Positions 26,210-34,700 of a stretch of DNA of 39,106 bases are shown piece after piece. The position numbers were made by a program, and so were the translations under genes. The notes under the pieces were generated by a model. That model was not told the DNA's origin and did not search any database. It worked only from the letters and a program-made list of their open reading frames with translations. Location: assembly GCA_016188575.1 (NCBI GenBank), contig JACPHN010000077.1:1-39106 (forward strand), written 5' to 3'. Within the stretch, counting starts at the first letter, position 1, and each line of letters opens with the position of its first letter. The stretch is from Candidatus Schekmanbacteria bacterium. GTDB taxonomy: Bacteria; CSSED10-310; JACPHN01.

Positions 26210-26524
26210 TCATGCCATGTTACACCCGCGCGCGCGGTCGCCAAACCAGTCCCCGTTTCCCGGCGGCCCGAAGCTGCCCAGCCACTCGGCGGTGGGTGCC
26301 TGCTGGACCGTAGCCCGGGAGCGGATCACCTCCCCGCGCCGGCGGCCCGCATAGCCGGGGGCGCAGATTCGCGTCCGACGCCGGCGGGCTTTGGGTCGGT
26401 GCTCATCTTCGACCACGTGCCGCAAGCGACATCCTTTGCGGGTGCCATCGATGTCCAAGAGCAGATGCCGGTCCCCGCGTCGGTCCCGCAGACTGCCAAT
26501 CTCCTCGCCCGCTCTCGGGAGCAC
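26210..26524 (-). pseudogene. transposase remnant
   Basis: A minus-strand frame of about 104 codons reads LLLDIDGTRKGCRLRHVV, then CAPGYAGRRRGEVIRSRATV, then QQAPTAEWLGSFGPPGNGDW. These blocks resemble the conserved middle of a DDE-type transposase family in which PGYxGRKRGEVVRTRTTVLQAHT is typical. This is recalled from the family and was not searched. The flanks show neither a full-length transposase nor terminal inverted repeats, so it is a fragment. It sits next to an integrase stub and the cassette array, consistent with repeated insertion and decay at this site. The plus-strand frame over the same bases has no coding character. Confidence 0.5.
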
Positions 26525-26625
26525 CGATGTCCGTCCGCTTTCAACCCCCTCAAACCCCAGATCTCCAAAGCCGCGCTCCCAGGGCGCCTTTCACTGGCGC
26601 TCCTCAGATCTCGTTGCGCAACCCG

Positions 26626-26739
26626 TGGGTAAAGACTACCATGATCTACACCCATGTCCTCAACCGTGGGCCGGCTGGTGTCCGCAGCCCGTTGACGGAC
26701 TTTGAGGCACTGAGGAGGTTGTTACGCGGATCCGCATAA
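26626..26739 (+). pseudogene. 3' stub of an integron integrase gene
   Basis: The last 38 codons of a tyrosine recombinase. VKTTMIYTHVLNRGPAGVRSP contains the catalytic tyrosine (TMIYTHV), and the LNRG-x-x-GVRSP tail is characteristic of integron integrases (IntI) rather than XerC/XerD. The sequence before Trp-Val-Lys (26605-26628) is unrelated, so the break is sharp. All other catalytic residues are absent and the stub cannot recombine. It ends in TAA at 26737-26739, inside a palindrome. It is on the same strand as the cassette genes, with its 3' end facing them; in most integrons intI is divergent from the array. This may be a rearranged or reverse-type integron. Confidence 0.75.
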
Positions 26740-26851
26740 GATGGCAGGCAGGCCAGACCACGACGCGCGCGTGCCTGATTGCAGCGATTACCCTGATGAA
26801 TCGGTACCCTGTTATGCGGACAGGAACGGCAGGTTTTTCAGCTTATGCGGA
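26722..26851. repeat. cluster of TTATGCGGA repeats
   Basis: The near-palindrome TTACGCGGATCCGCATAA is at 26722-26739, with direct copies of TTATGCGGA at 26812-26820 and 26843-26851 (the last followed by TCCG). They begin at the integrase stop codon and end just before the hairpins. This may be a recombination site or element end associated with the lost recombinase. That role is inferred. Confidence 0.6.
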
Positions 26852-26865
26852 TCCGTCCAATTGTT

Positions 26866-26894
26866 GTTCTTCCGACGCTGCGCGTCGGAAGAAC
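26866..26894. repeat. perfect 13-bp-stem hairpin
   Basis: GTTCTTCCGACGC and its exact reverse complement GCGTCGGAAGAAC, separated by TGC. The arms begin with GTTC and end with GAAC, as do those of the next hairpin and the attC-like site, so this may be a tiny gene-less cassette end. Confidence 0.8.
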
Positions 26895-26909
26895 GGGGCG
26901 CCGGGCAAA

Positions 26910-26955
26910 ACCCGGTTGTTCCGCCGCGCTGATCCGCGCGGCAGAACAACCGGGT
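26910..26955. repeat. 20-bp-stem hairpin with one mismatch
   Basis: The left arm 26910-26929 and right arm 26936-26955 pair over 20 bp with one mismatch (at 26943) around the loop TGATCC. The inner 12 bp read GTTCCGCCGCGC and GCGCGGCAGAAC. The right arm overlaps the R'' box of the attC-like site that follows. Confidence 0.8.
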
Positions 26956-27024
26956 GCAGCGGACAGCGCCCTGCGGTAGTAAGCTACCTCCGAGCGCTGC
27001 CGCTGACCCGGCGCCCCGTTCTAC
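26941..27024 (+). other. attC-like recombination site (upstream border of cassette A)
   Basis: 84 bp. The boxes GCAGAAC and GTTCTAC flank two arms, GGGTGCAGCGGACAGCGC and GCGCTGCCGCTGACCC. The arms pair with an unpaired A and G on the left arm, the extra-helical-base pattern of attC sites. A GGTAG/CTACC hairpin fills the end. The core TGCAGCGGAC is shared with the sites at 31679 and 38940. The boxes are off the usual GTTRRRY consensus. Confidence 0.68.
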
Positions 27025-27390
27025 AGCGCACGAAGACGACGAGCCAAATCGTTACGGCCAAATGGCTGCTATGTAGCTGAACTGAGTGGTTCGAGCGAGA
27101 GATGCCACGTGGTAGGAAGGAAGGCTCTCGGCCCAGCTCGAGTGTGATCAGCAAGCAATCCAGGACGAGAGAATATTGTGACGCCAGAGCCAGCCCTCTG
27201 AAGGTCGCTCCGGAAGGGTTCAAGCGAATTCCAGACGGTGGGGTCACACTCGTTGAATCGTCGCTTCCTGACGTGCTAGAAAGTCGAAGCAGCATGCCCT
27301 GCGGCTGACCTTCCCCCTAGCGGGACCCAACCGTCGGGTGAACGCGACATCCCGGAATTCGTAGTCACTCTATTCCGCCGATTAAGGTTC
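27025..27390. other. leader of cassette A
   Basis: 365 bp with no supported gene. A 68-codon plus-strand frame (27102-27308) has a weak GAG before its ATG and no recognisable similarity. The stretch presumably carries the promoter of the nuclease operon, but no convincing -35/-10 pair could be fixed. Confidence 0.4.
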
Positions 27391-28551
27391 ATGACACACG
27401 GTCATCCCGGCACACCAAAAGATTCCCTGCCTTCGTTGCGGCAGATCCCACCAGCCGACCAAGGCGGACGGATTAGCCGACAAGGATTCGATTACCAAGA
27501 TCATGTCGGGGCGGCATTCTGCCTCGCGATGCATCGAGCCCCAGCCCTTCAAGAGATTTGGTTCGAGTCCCACGACGACCTCGTAATCTGCTGGAATGAC
27601 CAGCAAGCCACCGAGGTGTTTGAGTTCGTGCAAGTAAAGAACGAGAATCTTCGTTCGCGATACTCCGTCGCGGCGATCTCCCGAAGAGAACAGGGAGCCG
27701 TTGGTACATCATTGGCCGAGCGGTCGCTGAACAGAAGTCGATGCCGCGAGCGCACCCAGTTCCGGCTCGTGACCAGCTACGATACTGACGACGAGTTGGA
27801 ACCACTGAAGGTGCCGCTGGCCGACCGAGCCGAGCCGTCCAACGCCAAAAGACTAGGCGTCCTGAAGCAGGCGCTCTTGGAGAAGCTATCCGACGCGTCG
27901 CCCTCACAAGACGGCACCACGATCGATGCCTGGCTAGACCGCTGTCTCTGGGATAAACGTCCGGACACCATCGACGCGCTACGTGCTCTGAACTTGCTGG
28001 AATTGGAGGCGCTTCTTCAATCTGCCGGGCACGACCTGCCGCCCGACATGCGAGACGAACTCTACAGCCGGCTCCTCGCGCTGGTGAAGCAGATGTCGGG
28101 GCCTGGCGGCGCCAACGACTTTCGACTCTCGCGGCAAGCCCTCCTCACCTGGATGGAACAAGCGATTGCTAACCTACGAGAGGGACCTGCGACTCTGTCG
28201 AAACTTGCCGCCAAACTAGAGGCGGCGGGTCTGCGGGAAACATTTGGGAACGCCTCCGACCTTTATTGGGCGTACCGGCGGGAACGCCTCAGCCCCCGAT
28301 ATTCGGATCCTCGCTCGCTGATGCGAGTCGAGCAAGATGTCACTGCAGAGCTCAATCTATTGAAAAGCAGGCTCGATATAGGGCGCATCCAAGGCGGCCC
28401 CGCTTTCCACAATGCCTGCTTGGAAGCCCTGGAACAGCTTCGCGCTCGCGAGGAGCATGCAGGCCAGAAGGTATCCTTCGCGTACTTACAAGGCTATATG
28501 TACTTTCGGACGAACCGTTGTGTTCACCGATTTATGGAAGCACGGCCATGA
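27391..28551 (+). CDS. DUF4297/Cap4-like nuclease, effector of an ABC-3C-type system
   Basis: 386 aa, with AAGG five bases before the ATG. The N-terminal 100 residues match the DUF4297 (Cap4-type) PD-(D/E)XK nuclease fold. GGRISRQGFDYQDHVGAAFCL is the conserved entry segment, followed by the acidic pair Asp62-Asp63 in ESHDDLVI and the Gln-x-Lys motif VQVKNENL (Gln81, Lys83). These would form the DNA-cutting site. The remaining 280 residues are helical and unassigned. They probably hold the interaction part that binds the ATPase partner. The stop overlaps the next start by 4 bp (ATGA). In ABC-3C systems, described bioinformatically as phage-conflict modules, the variable first gene is a nuclease or other effector, held in check by the other two. 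The phage-defence role here is inferred. Confidence 0.75.
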   Translation: MTHGHPGTPKDSLPSLRQIPPADQGGRISRQGFDYQDHVGAAFCLAMHRAPALQEIWFESHDDLVICWNDQQATEVFEFVQVKNENLRSRYSVAAISRREQGAVGTSLAERSLNRSRCRERTQFRLVTSYDTDDELEPLKVPLADRAEPSNAKRLGVLKQALLEKLSDASPSQDGTTIDAWLDRCLWDKRPDTIDALRALNLLELEALLQSAGHDLPPDMRDELYSRLLALVKQMSGPGGANDFRLSRQALLTWMEQAIANLREGPATLSKLAAKLEAAGLRETFGNASDLYWAYRRERLSPRYSDPRSLMRVEQDVTAELNLLKSRLDIGRIQGGPAFHNACLEALEQLRAREEHAGQKVSFAYLQGYMYFRTNRCVHRFMEARP

Positions 28552-29120
28552 GATCGATCCGAAATCTCTCCGCCGTCCCCGCGGGAAGCGCCATCGCTTC
28601 AGACGATCTCCTCGAATACCATGCGGCCCGGATACTTCTCCTCCTTCTCATATGTGGAGCCAATGACGTCGCATCCAGGAGACGTCGGATAGACGGATTG
28701 ACAAAACTTGCGAAGCTCGACTTCTTTGCCCGTTACCCGGATTTTTTCTACCGTATAGCTCGAGAGCTCGGCCAGCATGTCGAGCTTCAACCCGTGACGC
28801 CCGAGGCCAAAATGGTTCGATACCACTACGGTCCATGGGATAAACGCTACTATCAGGTTCTCCCATATTTAGAGGCTCGAGGCTTGCTTGAAGTAAAGAA
28901 AGACGCAACTCGGAACCAGTTCTTATTTTACCTTACTCCTGCAGGTCAGACGATAGCGTCGGATCTCAAAGCCAAGCCCCAGTTTTCTAAACTGGCTTCT
29001 CATATGGCCAGAATTAAATCCGTTGTAGGTGGGAAGTCTGGAAATCAGCTAAAAAATATGATCTATAAGACCTTCGATCGGGAAGTGGCCAATCTTCGTC
29101 TCGGTGAGGTGATCGAGTAA
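28548..29120 (+). CDS. winged-helix middle component of the ABC-3C-type system
   Basis: 190 aa from the ATG at 28548, coupled to the nuclease gene by a 4-bp overlap; the longer frame lies inside that gene. The protein is small and basic-hydrophobic, with a winged-helix look. The helix RRRIDGLTKLAKLDFFARYPDF is the conserved entry of ABC-3C middle components. GPWDKRYYQVLPYLEARGLLEV and FLFYLTPAGQTIASDL give the recognition helix and wing typical of PadR-like folds. A hydrophobic stretch at residues 25-35 (AARILLLLLICG) is part of the fold rather than a membrane anchor. Such components are thought to link the ATPase to the effector and may sense DNA. It ends 1 bp before the ATPase gene starts. 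Confidence 0.72.
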   Translation: MRSIRNLSAVPAGSAIASDDLLEYHAARILLLLLICGANDVASRRRRIDGLTKLAKLDFFARYPDFFYRIARELGQHVELQPVTPEAKMVRYHYGPWDKRYYQVLPYLEARGLLEVKKDATRNQFLFYLTPAGQTIASDLKAKPQFSKLASHMARIKSVVGGKSGNQLKNMIYKTFDREVANLRLGEVIE

Positions 29121-29121
29121 A

Positions 29122-31026
29122 ATGGCTAGAACGCTAATAATCAAGACACTCAGCCGCGAGCGCGGCGACGGCGGCCATGAATCCCTTACGTTCTCCAAGG
29201 GCGTGAATCTCATCGTTGGCCCGCCGAATTCGGGGAAGTCGGCCTGGCTTAAGATGCTGGATTACTTATTTGGGGATCCAGATCCTCCTCAAGACGCCTT
29301 TACATCTGAGCTAGCAGAGAAATACGTCGCTGTCTCGGCAGATATGCAAATTGGTGACAAAGCACTGACACTACAGCGCCGGTGGGATCAACAAGGCTTC
29401 CGATCAAAAATTCTCGTCAATGGTGATGCCATTAGTGTAGACGATCTTTCGGACTTGATTCTAAACCACCTGGACATGCCCAATTTGCATTTTCCGAAGG
29501 GCAACCCCTACTCTGAACGAACGTGGCCTCGCCTCAGTTGGCGTATTCTCATGAGACACATTTATCGACGGGAGCGATTTTGGGCCGACATCGCCGATCG
29601 CCAACCCGAGTCGGAGCAACATGCTGCTTTGGTCATGTTCCTCGGACTAGCTCGACAATTGTTTCCGCCGGAATGGAATCAAGTCATTCAGGCGCGCAAA
29701 GACTTGACGAAACTCCAGGCCAAGCGCGAGCAGTTTGAAGAAGTCGCTGACCATATATCTCGGGAGGTCATTCCTAGCAACCTTCCCATGGCGCAGCTCA
29801 ATCCTATATCGCTGCTAGAGCGCATTCGGATTATCGAGCAACAGATCAGCCAAAATCTTTCTGCGCGCGAACGGATGCTCACACGACTGGCTGAGACGGA
29901 GTCACTGAGTACGACGCCACAAGCGCTTGAACTCTCGACCCAACGGGCCCAAACCATTTCATCTCTCATCAAAGTGCGGGCGAACTGGGAACGTGCAAAC
30001 GCTCGTTCCGAAGAGATAAACGATCTCTACACTACAGTACAATCAGAGCTAGAGCGACTCGAGCGGGCGATGGTCGCCGGGCAGATGCTGGCTGACCTTA
30101 AGATTACCCACTGTCCCGCGTGCGACCAAGAAATCAATAGTCAGCATGCGCCGGAGGGCGTATGCTTCCTCTGCCACCAGCATCTCCCAAGCACACGTGC
30201 TAGTGATCGCCTAGAGTTTGAGTTGGAGCAACTTCGCAAAGAACAGGCGGAACTAGGCCAACTGCGTGAGTCACTTCGAGCAGAACTTGTAACTCTCGCA
30301 CGTGAAGAAAAGGCCCTCCAAGAACGCGTTGAGCAAATAGACGGAGACTTACGACCGTTGCAGAGCAAATTTTCAGCTCTTTTCAATACTCAACTAGGAG
30401 TAATTGACTCGACCAGAGGTGCGCTGCAAGAACAACTTCGTTTGCTGGGACGGATCAAGACCCTTCTGGCCTACCGTGACCAACTAGATCGCGACATAGA
30501 CGCTGCGGCATCGAAGGTCGCCCAACTCGAATCGCTGGTCAACGACTTAATGGCTTCGGTGAGGTTTACGAGCACAAGCAGTGACATCGAAGATTCAATG
30601 CATCACTTCTTTGATGCCCTAAATCAGGGTATCTCCAAGTATGGCATCTCCAGCTCGTTTAGATGGTCTGGTAGTAGGGTTTCTCTTGATCTAAAAGAGC
30701 GGGGATTTCTTTTCAGGATTTCGGGTCGGAAATGGTCCAGCCAGCTTGGAGCGACAGCGGTGGTCCACTTCCTCTTGGCCTATCACTACGCGTTACTGTG
30801 CTTGACGCCCGATGAAGCGAGAAGGTACCCGGGTTTTCTAATTTTGGACTTCCCTGCTGAATTATTGGACGCAAAGACCATCGGCGATAAAGAAAATTAC
30901 TTGATAGAGCCCTTCGTTAATCTGTGTAAGGATACAACCACTCCGCTCCAAGTTATTATTGCGGGGCGCTCATTTCAAGAGATAGAAGATTGCCGGCGGA
31001 TTGAATTCAACCATGTTTGGCGATAG
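29122..31026 (+). CDS. Rad50-like ABC ATPase with zinc hook (ABC-3C-type system)
   Basis: 634 aa. An SMC/Rad50-type ATPase. Walker A is GPPNSGKS (residues 33-40). The first coiled-coil arm runs from about 195. The zinc hook is Cys331-PA-Cys334 ... Cys348-FL-Cys351. The returning arm is Leu/Glu/Arg-rich (FELEQLRKEQAELGQLRESLRAEL). The C-terminal half of the nucleotide-binding domain has a degenerate signature (GATAVVHFLLAYHYALL) and the Walker B-like FLILDFPAEL near 572. The coiled coil is much shorter than in Rad50, as usual for this class, which carries DUF3732-like sequence. It probably senses DNA ends or phage DNA and releases the nuclease encoded two genes upstream. All key motifs are intact. 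It ends 60 bp before the attC of this cassette. Confidence 0.8.
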   Translation: MARTLIIKTLSRERGDGGHESLTFSKGVNLIVGPPNSGKSAWLKMLDYLFGDPDPPQDAFTSELAEKYVAVSADMQIGDKALTLQRRWDQQGFRSKILVNGDAISVDDLSDLILNHLDMPNLHFPKGNPYSERTWPRLSWRILMRHIYRRERFWADIADRQPESEQHAALVMFLGLARQLFPPEWNQVIQARKDLTKLQAKREQFEEVADHISREVIPSNLPMAQLNPISLLERIRIIEQQISQNLSARERMLTRLAETESLSTTPQALELSTQRAQTISSLIKVRANWERANARSEEINDLYTTVQSELERLERAMVAGQMLADLKITHCPACDQEINSQHAPEGVCFLCHQHLPSTRASDRLEFELEQLRKEQAELGQLRESLRAELVTLAREEKALQERVEQIDGDLRPLQSKFSALFNTQLGVIDSTRGALQEQLRLLGRIKTLLAYRDQLDRDIDAAASKVAQLESLVNDLMASVRFTSTSSDIEDSMHHFFDALNQGISKYGISSSFRWSGSRVSLDLKERGFLFRISGRKWSSQLGATAVVHFLLAYHYALLCLTPDEARRYPGFLILDFPAELLDAKTIGDKENYLIEPFVNLCKDTTTPLQVIIAGRSFQEIEDCRRIEFNHVWR

Positions 31027-31085
31027 GTGGAGCGTTAGCCGTCATTTAGTCTGCACAGCCCGGTAGGCCGGAGCTCCAGAGCGCT

Positions 31086-31146
31086 GTAGAACAATGCCAT
31101 GGACTTGACGCTCGCAAGCTCGCGCAAGTCATGGCAGACGTTAGCT
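31086..31146 (+). other. attC site 1 (end of cassette A)
   Basis: R'' GTAGAAC (31086-31092) and R' GTTAGCT (31140-31146). The arms GCCATGGACTTG and CAAGTCATGGC pair with one extra-helical G, the hallmark of an attC. The R'' side is complementary over 12 bp to the start of the same cassette at 27018-27029. Confidence 0.85.
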
Positions 31147-31732
31147 GCACTGAAGAAAGGCAAGGACCATGTCAGACTGGCCGGCAGAATTCCGACGACG
31201 GATGCACCACTTCGGTGCGGTCCACCAGCCTGCACCCGGGGAGACGGCGGTCTCCATCAAGGTTCGGGTTCAGTCCGGGTGCTTCCATCGTGAGCACTCA
31301 CCACGAGCCTATGCCATCATCGACAGGCATCTAGACGAACTCGCACCCGAGGATCTTGAACGCACGTCCTTCGAAGAGCATGAGAGCGGTCCGGAGCTTC
31401 TGGTGTGGCTTGCCGTGGCCACGGCCGGTCTGACGCTCGCCAAGAGCATCGTGGATCTCGTGACGGCCATCATCAAAGCTCGATCAGAGGGTGTGAAGCA
31501 GGGTGACCATCCGTCAGAGCCGCTCGAGCTGATCGTGCGGCGCGTTGGCAATCGTGATGAGCTTCGCGAGGAGGCGATCTTACGAATAGGCCACAACGAG
31601 CCGGTAGCTCCCAAGGAAATCGAGGCGGCACTTGAGCGCGCGCTGGAAAAGTTGCTTCGAGACACTGAGGAGCAAGGCAGCTAACAAGCCGATGCAGCGG
31701 ACGGCGCTGCGCGCCGCCGCTGATGCTGAGCG
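31141..31732 (+). mobile_element. integron gene cassette B (single small gene)
   Basis: 592 bp, a normal cassette. Its start GTTAGCTGC (31140-31148) is the exact reverse complement of GCAGCTAAC (31677-31685) at its own attC, so the rebuilt R boxes match over 9 bp. It carries one gene in the usual orientation. Confidence 0.85.
31169..31684 (+). CDS. small cassette-encoded protein with a central membrane helix
   Basis: 171 aa, starting at an ATG with AAGGA close upstream and only 28 bp after the cassette border. Its TAA stop (31682-31684) lies inside the R'' box of the attC, a common layout in integron cassettes. No named family recognised. The first 65 residues are soluble and polar. About residues 74-100 (LLVWLAVATAGLTLAKSIVDLVTAIIKAR) form one long hydrophobic-to-basic helix that could enter the membrane. 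The last 70 residues are charged (LELIVRRVGNRDELREEAIL, then ALERALEKLLRD). A soluble-helix-soluble layout recalls small effector-associated proteins of conflict systems, but that is a resemblance only. Its place between two defence cassettes makes a defence role plausible, not shown. Confidence 0.75.
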   Translation: MSDWPAEFRRRMHHFGAVHQPAPGETAVSIKVRVQSGCFHREHSPRAYAIIDRHLDELAPEDLERTSFEEHESGPELLVWLAVATAGLTLAKSIVDLVTAIIKARSEGVKQGDHPSEPLELIVRRVGNRDELREEAILRIGHNEPVAPKEIEAALERALEKLLRDTEEQGS

Positions 31733-31738
31733 TTAGAC
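31679..31738 (+). other. attC site 2 (end of cassette B)
   Basis: R'' AGCTAAC (31679-31685) and R' GTTAGAC (31732-31738, a perfect GTTRRRY). The arms GCAGCGGACGGCGC and GCGCCGCCGCTG pair with one extra-helical A around a TGC loop. This is the clearest attC in the window. Confidence 0.92.
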
Positions 31739-31780
31739 CCCTCTGACACGGAACGTGGCGGGTACCGATAAAGGGATGCA

Positions 31781-34700
31781 TTGACGACGTACGACTCAAC
31801 CACCAAGAACCTCCAGCTCGGAGACGTCGTCGCTGGTCTTGAGCCCGGCGAGCTCGTCGCGGTTCAGAGGGTCGAGCCCTTCGGCAGCAAGGTGCTCGTC
31901 GAGGGGATCGGCGCGACGACGCGCCGGCAGATCCGCTGGCCGCTGAGCCTCGAGGAGCTCGGTGCCCTCTCGAAGGTTCGAGGCGCCACGCACAGCTTCG
32001 ACGGCGACCCGAAGACCTCTCTGCTCGGCGCCGAGGCGGAGCGCATCCGCATCGCGCACCAGTTCGACCCGCTCTTCGCGGTCAACTCGAGCATCGTCGA
32101 TCCGCTGCCGCACCAGGTGGAGGCCGTCTACCGCTATCTCCTGCCCCTGCCGCGGATCCGCTTCCTGCTCGCCGACGACACGGGCGCCGGCAAGACGATC
32201 ATGACGGGGCTCCTCATCAAGGAGCTGCTGTTCCGCGGCGTCATCCAGAAGATCCTGGTCGTGACGCCTGGCGGGCTCACGAAGCAGTGGGCCGAGGAGG
32301 AGCTGCTCGGCAAGTTCGGGCTCTACGCGCCGATCGTCAACCGCGCCTCGTTCGACGCCGACCCTTCGCAGTTCTCGCGCGTCGACGAGGGCATCTTCGT
32401 CACGTCCGTCGACTTCATGGCGCGCAACGAGGCCTGCCTCAGCGCCGCCGCGCATGTGCCCTGGGACCTCATCGTCGTGGACGAGGCGCACAAGCTGTCC
32501 GCGTACGAGTACGGCTCCAAGATCGCGGAGAGCGCCCGCTACAAGGCGCTCAAGGAGCTGTCCCGCCGCGTGGACCACCTGCTGTTCCTCACCGCGACGC
32601 CGCACCGGGGCCGCAAGGACACCTTCAGGCGGCTTCTGCTGCTCCTGGACGAAGACCTCTTCCGGAAGGACGAGCATGTCGCCGACCGCGTGCGGGAGCA
32701 GACGGCCAGCTACCCTGACCCGGGGGCGGGCGACAAGTCGATCACCCGCGCGCGCAACCGCTTCTTCCTCCGGCGCCTCAAAGAGGAGATGGTCGACTGG
32801 GAGGGCGGCGCGCTCTTCAAGCCGCGGCACACGAAGACGGTCGGCTACGACCTGACGTCCGAGGAGAAGCAGCTCTACGACGCGGTCACACAGTACGTGC
32901 GGTCGAAGCGGCGAGAGGCCAAGGCGCGCAAGAATCGCCACGTCGAGCTGACGCTGCCCGTCATGCAGCGGCGACTCGCCAGCAGCATCTTCGCAATTAC
33001 GCGAACGCTGGAGAATCGGCTCCGCGCGCTGAACGAGGTGCTCGCCATCCTCCGCGACCCGAATCGCTCGGCCGCGGAGAAGAAGCGGCTCTTCGGCGGC
33101 GCCACCGATGCAGACGCCCCTCGCGACATCGGCGAGTACGAGGAGCTGAGCGAGGAGGAGCGGGACGAGATCGATCGCCGCATCTTCCGCCAAGTCCTCA
33201 CGTCGGACCCGGAGAAGGTCGAGCAGGAGCGCGACGAGATCGATCGCCTCTGCCGAACGGCGAGCGCCCTCAAGCACCACAACGAGGCGAAGCTCGTCGA
33301 GCTGCTGAGGGTCCTCGACTCCTCGGACGTGATCCGCGCCGAGGACGAGAAGCTCCTCAGCTTCACGGAGCACAAGGACACCCTGCGCAGCCTCGAGGAG
33401 CGCCTCACGAAGCGCGGCTACTCGGTGGCGACCATCCACGGGAGCCTGGACGTCGAGGCGCGGAAGCAGGCCCAGCGCGAGCTCCGGACCGCCGCGAAGG
33501 TGATGGTCGCGACCGACGCCGCCGGCGAGGGGATCAATCTCCAGTTCTGCCGCTACCTCATCAACTGGGACATCCCGTGGAACCCAAACCGCCTTGAACA
33601 GCGGATGGGGCGCATCCACCGGAACGGCCAGCAGGACGACGTCTGGGTCTACGACCTCGTCGCCCAGAACACGCGCGAGGGCGCCGTGCTGCAGCGCGTG
33701 CTCACCAAGATGGACGTCATGCGGGACCAGTTGGGCGACGACCGGGTCTACGACGTCATCGACGAATGGCTCGAAGGAGTCCCGCTGGTCGCGTTGATGG
33801 AGATGGCGATCGATGCCGAGGCCCCGGACGAAGGCGGAGCGGAGACAGACGAGGCGCTCAAGCAGGCCACGCAGGAGCGTGCCGAAGATCTCCTAGGGCT
33901 CCAGAAGAGCACGTCGTTGGCCTCCCGGCTCGATCTGCGCGCGGCCCGCGAGCTCCGGGACGCTTCGGACGAACGTCGCCTCCAGCCGCTGTTCGTCCAG
34001 CGCTTCTTCGCGCGGGCGTGGGCCGCCGCCGGCGGCACGATGCAGCGGGACGAGCACTTCCCGGTCTGGCAGTTGAGCGCCACGCCAACGGCGCTGCTCG
34101 ACCTCGCCCGCGAGCGGAAGGCTGCCGTCCCCGACCGGCTGGACACGCCCGTCCTCTTCGACAAGCAGCTCGTCAGCGTGGCGAGCAAGGTCCGCGTGCC
34201 CGAGCGCACGAAGCTCCTCGGTCCCGGGCACGCGCTCTTTGACACGCTCATCGAATGGGCGATCCGCGAGGCGCGGGCAGCGGGCCCTCGAAGAGCAGCG
34301 CCGGCTGTTCTACGTGGCGATCACTCGGGCGCGCCCGACGTTGGTGCTGTCCAGCGTGACGCGTCTCCCGCGTGCGGACGCGTGCCGGTTGGGGGCACGC
34401 GTCCAGGGGCACAGCAACCATGCCCCCACCGTCACGTCCCGCTTCCTGAACGACCTTGGCCCGTCGCGGCCTGCCGCGATATCCGGCGCCGCGATCCTCG
34501 CGCCAGCGGCAGCAGCCAGTGGAGGATCCCCGTGAGCACCGACTACTGCCCGCGGCTCATCGAAGCCTCGAATGACATGCCGGGTTCAATCGCCGACAGG
34601 GATTATCGACGGGCGCTACTGACCTATCTCGCGTTCTGGATCGACGGCGTCGCCGTATTCGGAAACTCGATGTGCCGCTGGAACGCAGCAAGGGAGGCGA

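Larger units (their letters stand above)
27019..31140 (+). mobile_element. integron gene cassette A carrying an ABC-3C-type defence system
   Basis: 4122 bp between two G/TT crossover points. The cassette's first bases (GTTCTACAGCGC at 27018-27029) are the exact reverse complement of GCGCTGTAGAAC at 31081-31092, the R'' side of its own attC. Integron circles rejoin at G/TT, so this 12-bp match rebuilds a perfect attC stem. It shows that the three genes travelled as one cassette. All three genes point toward the attC, as in ordinary cassettes. Base composition is visibly lower in G+C from about 28.5 to 31.0 kb than in the flanks. Confidence 0.82.

Noticed and set aside
26866-26955. The two hairpins as a CRISPR array or transcription terminators
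   Set aside because: No repeat-spacer pattern, and no T tract follows either hairpin; their arms fit attC-type boxes better.
27102-27308. 68-codon small gene in the leader of cassette A
   Set aside because: Weak ribosome site, no recognisable fold and no coupling to the operon; not supported beyond an open frame.
31034-31040. GTTAGCC as the start of a 106-bp empty cassette ending at 31140
   Set aside because: The attC that ends at 31140 has R'' GTAGAAC, which matches the cassette start at 27018 and not GGCTAAC, as this start would require. No partner R'' was found upstream either.
31796-33619. 607-codon minus-strand frame opposite the helicase
   Set aside because: The helicase motifs are on the plus strand; the reverse frame is open because of GC codon bias.
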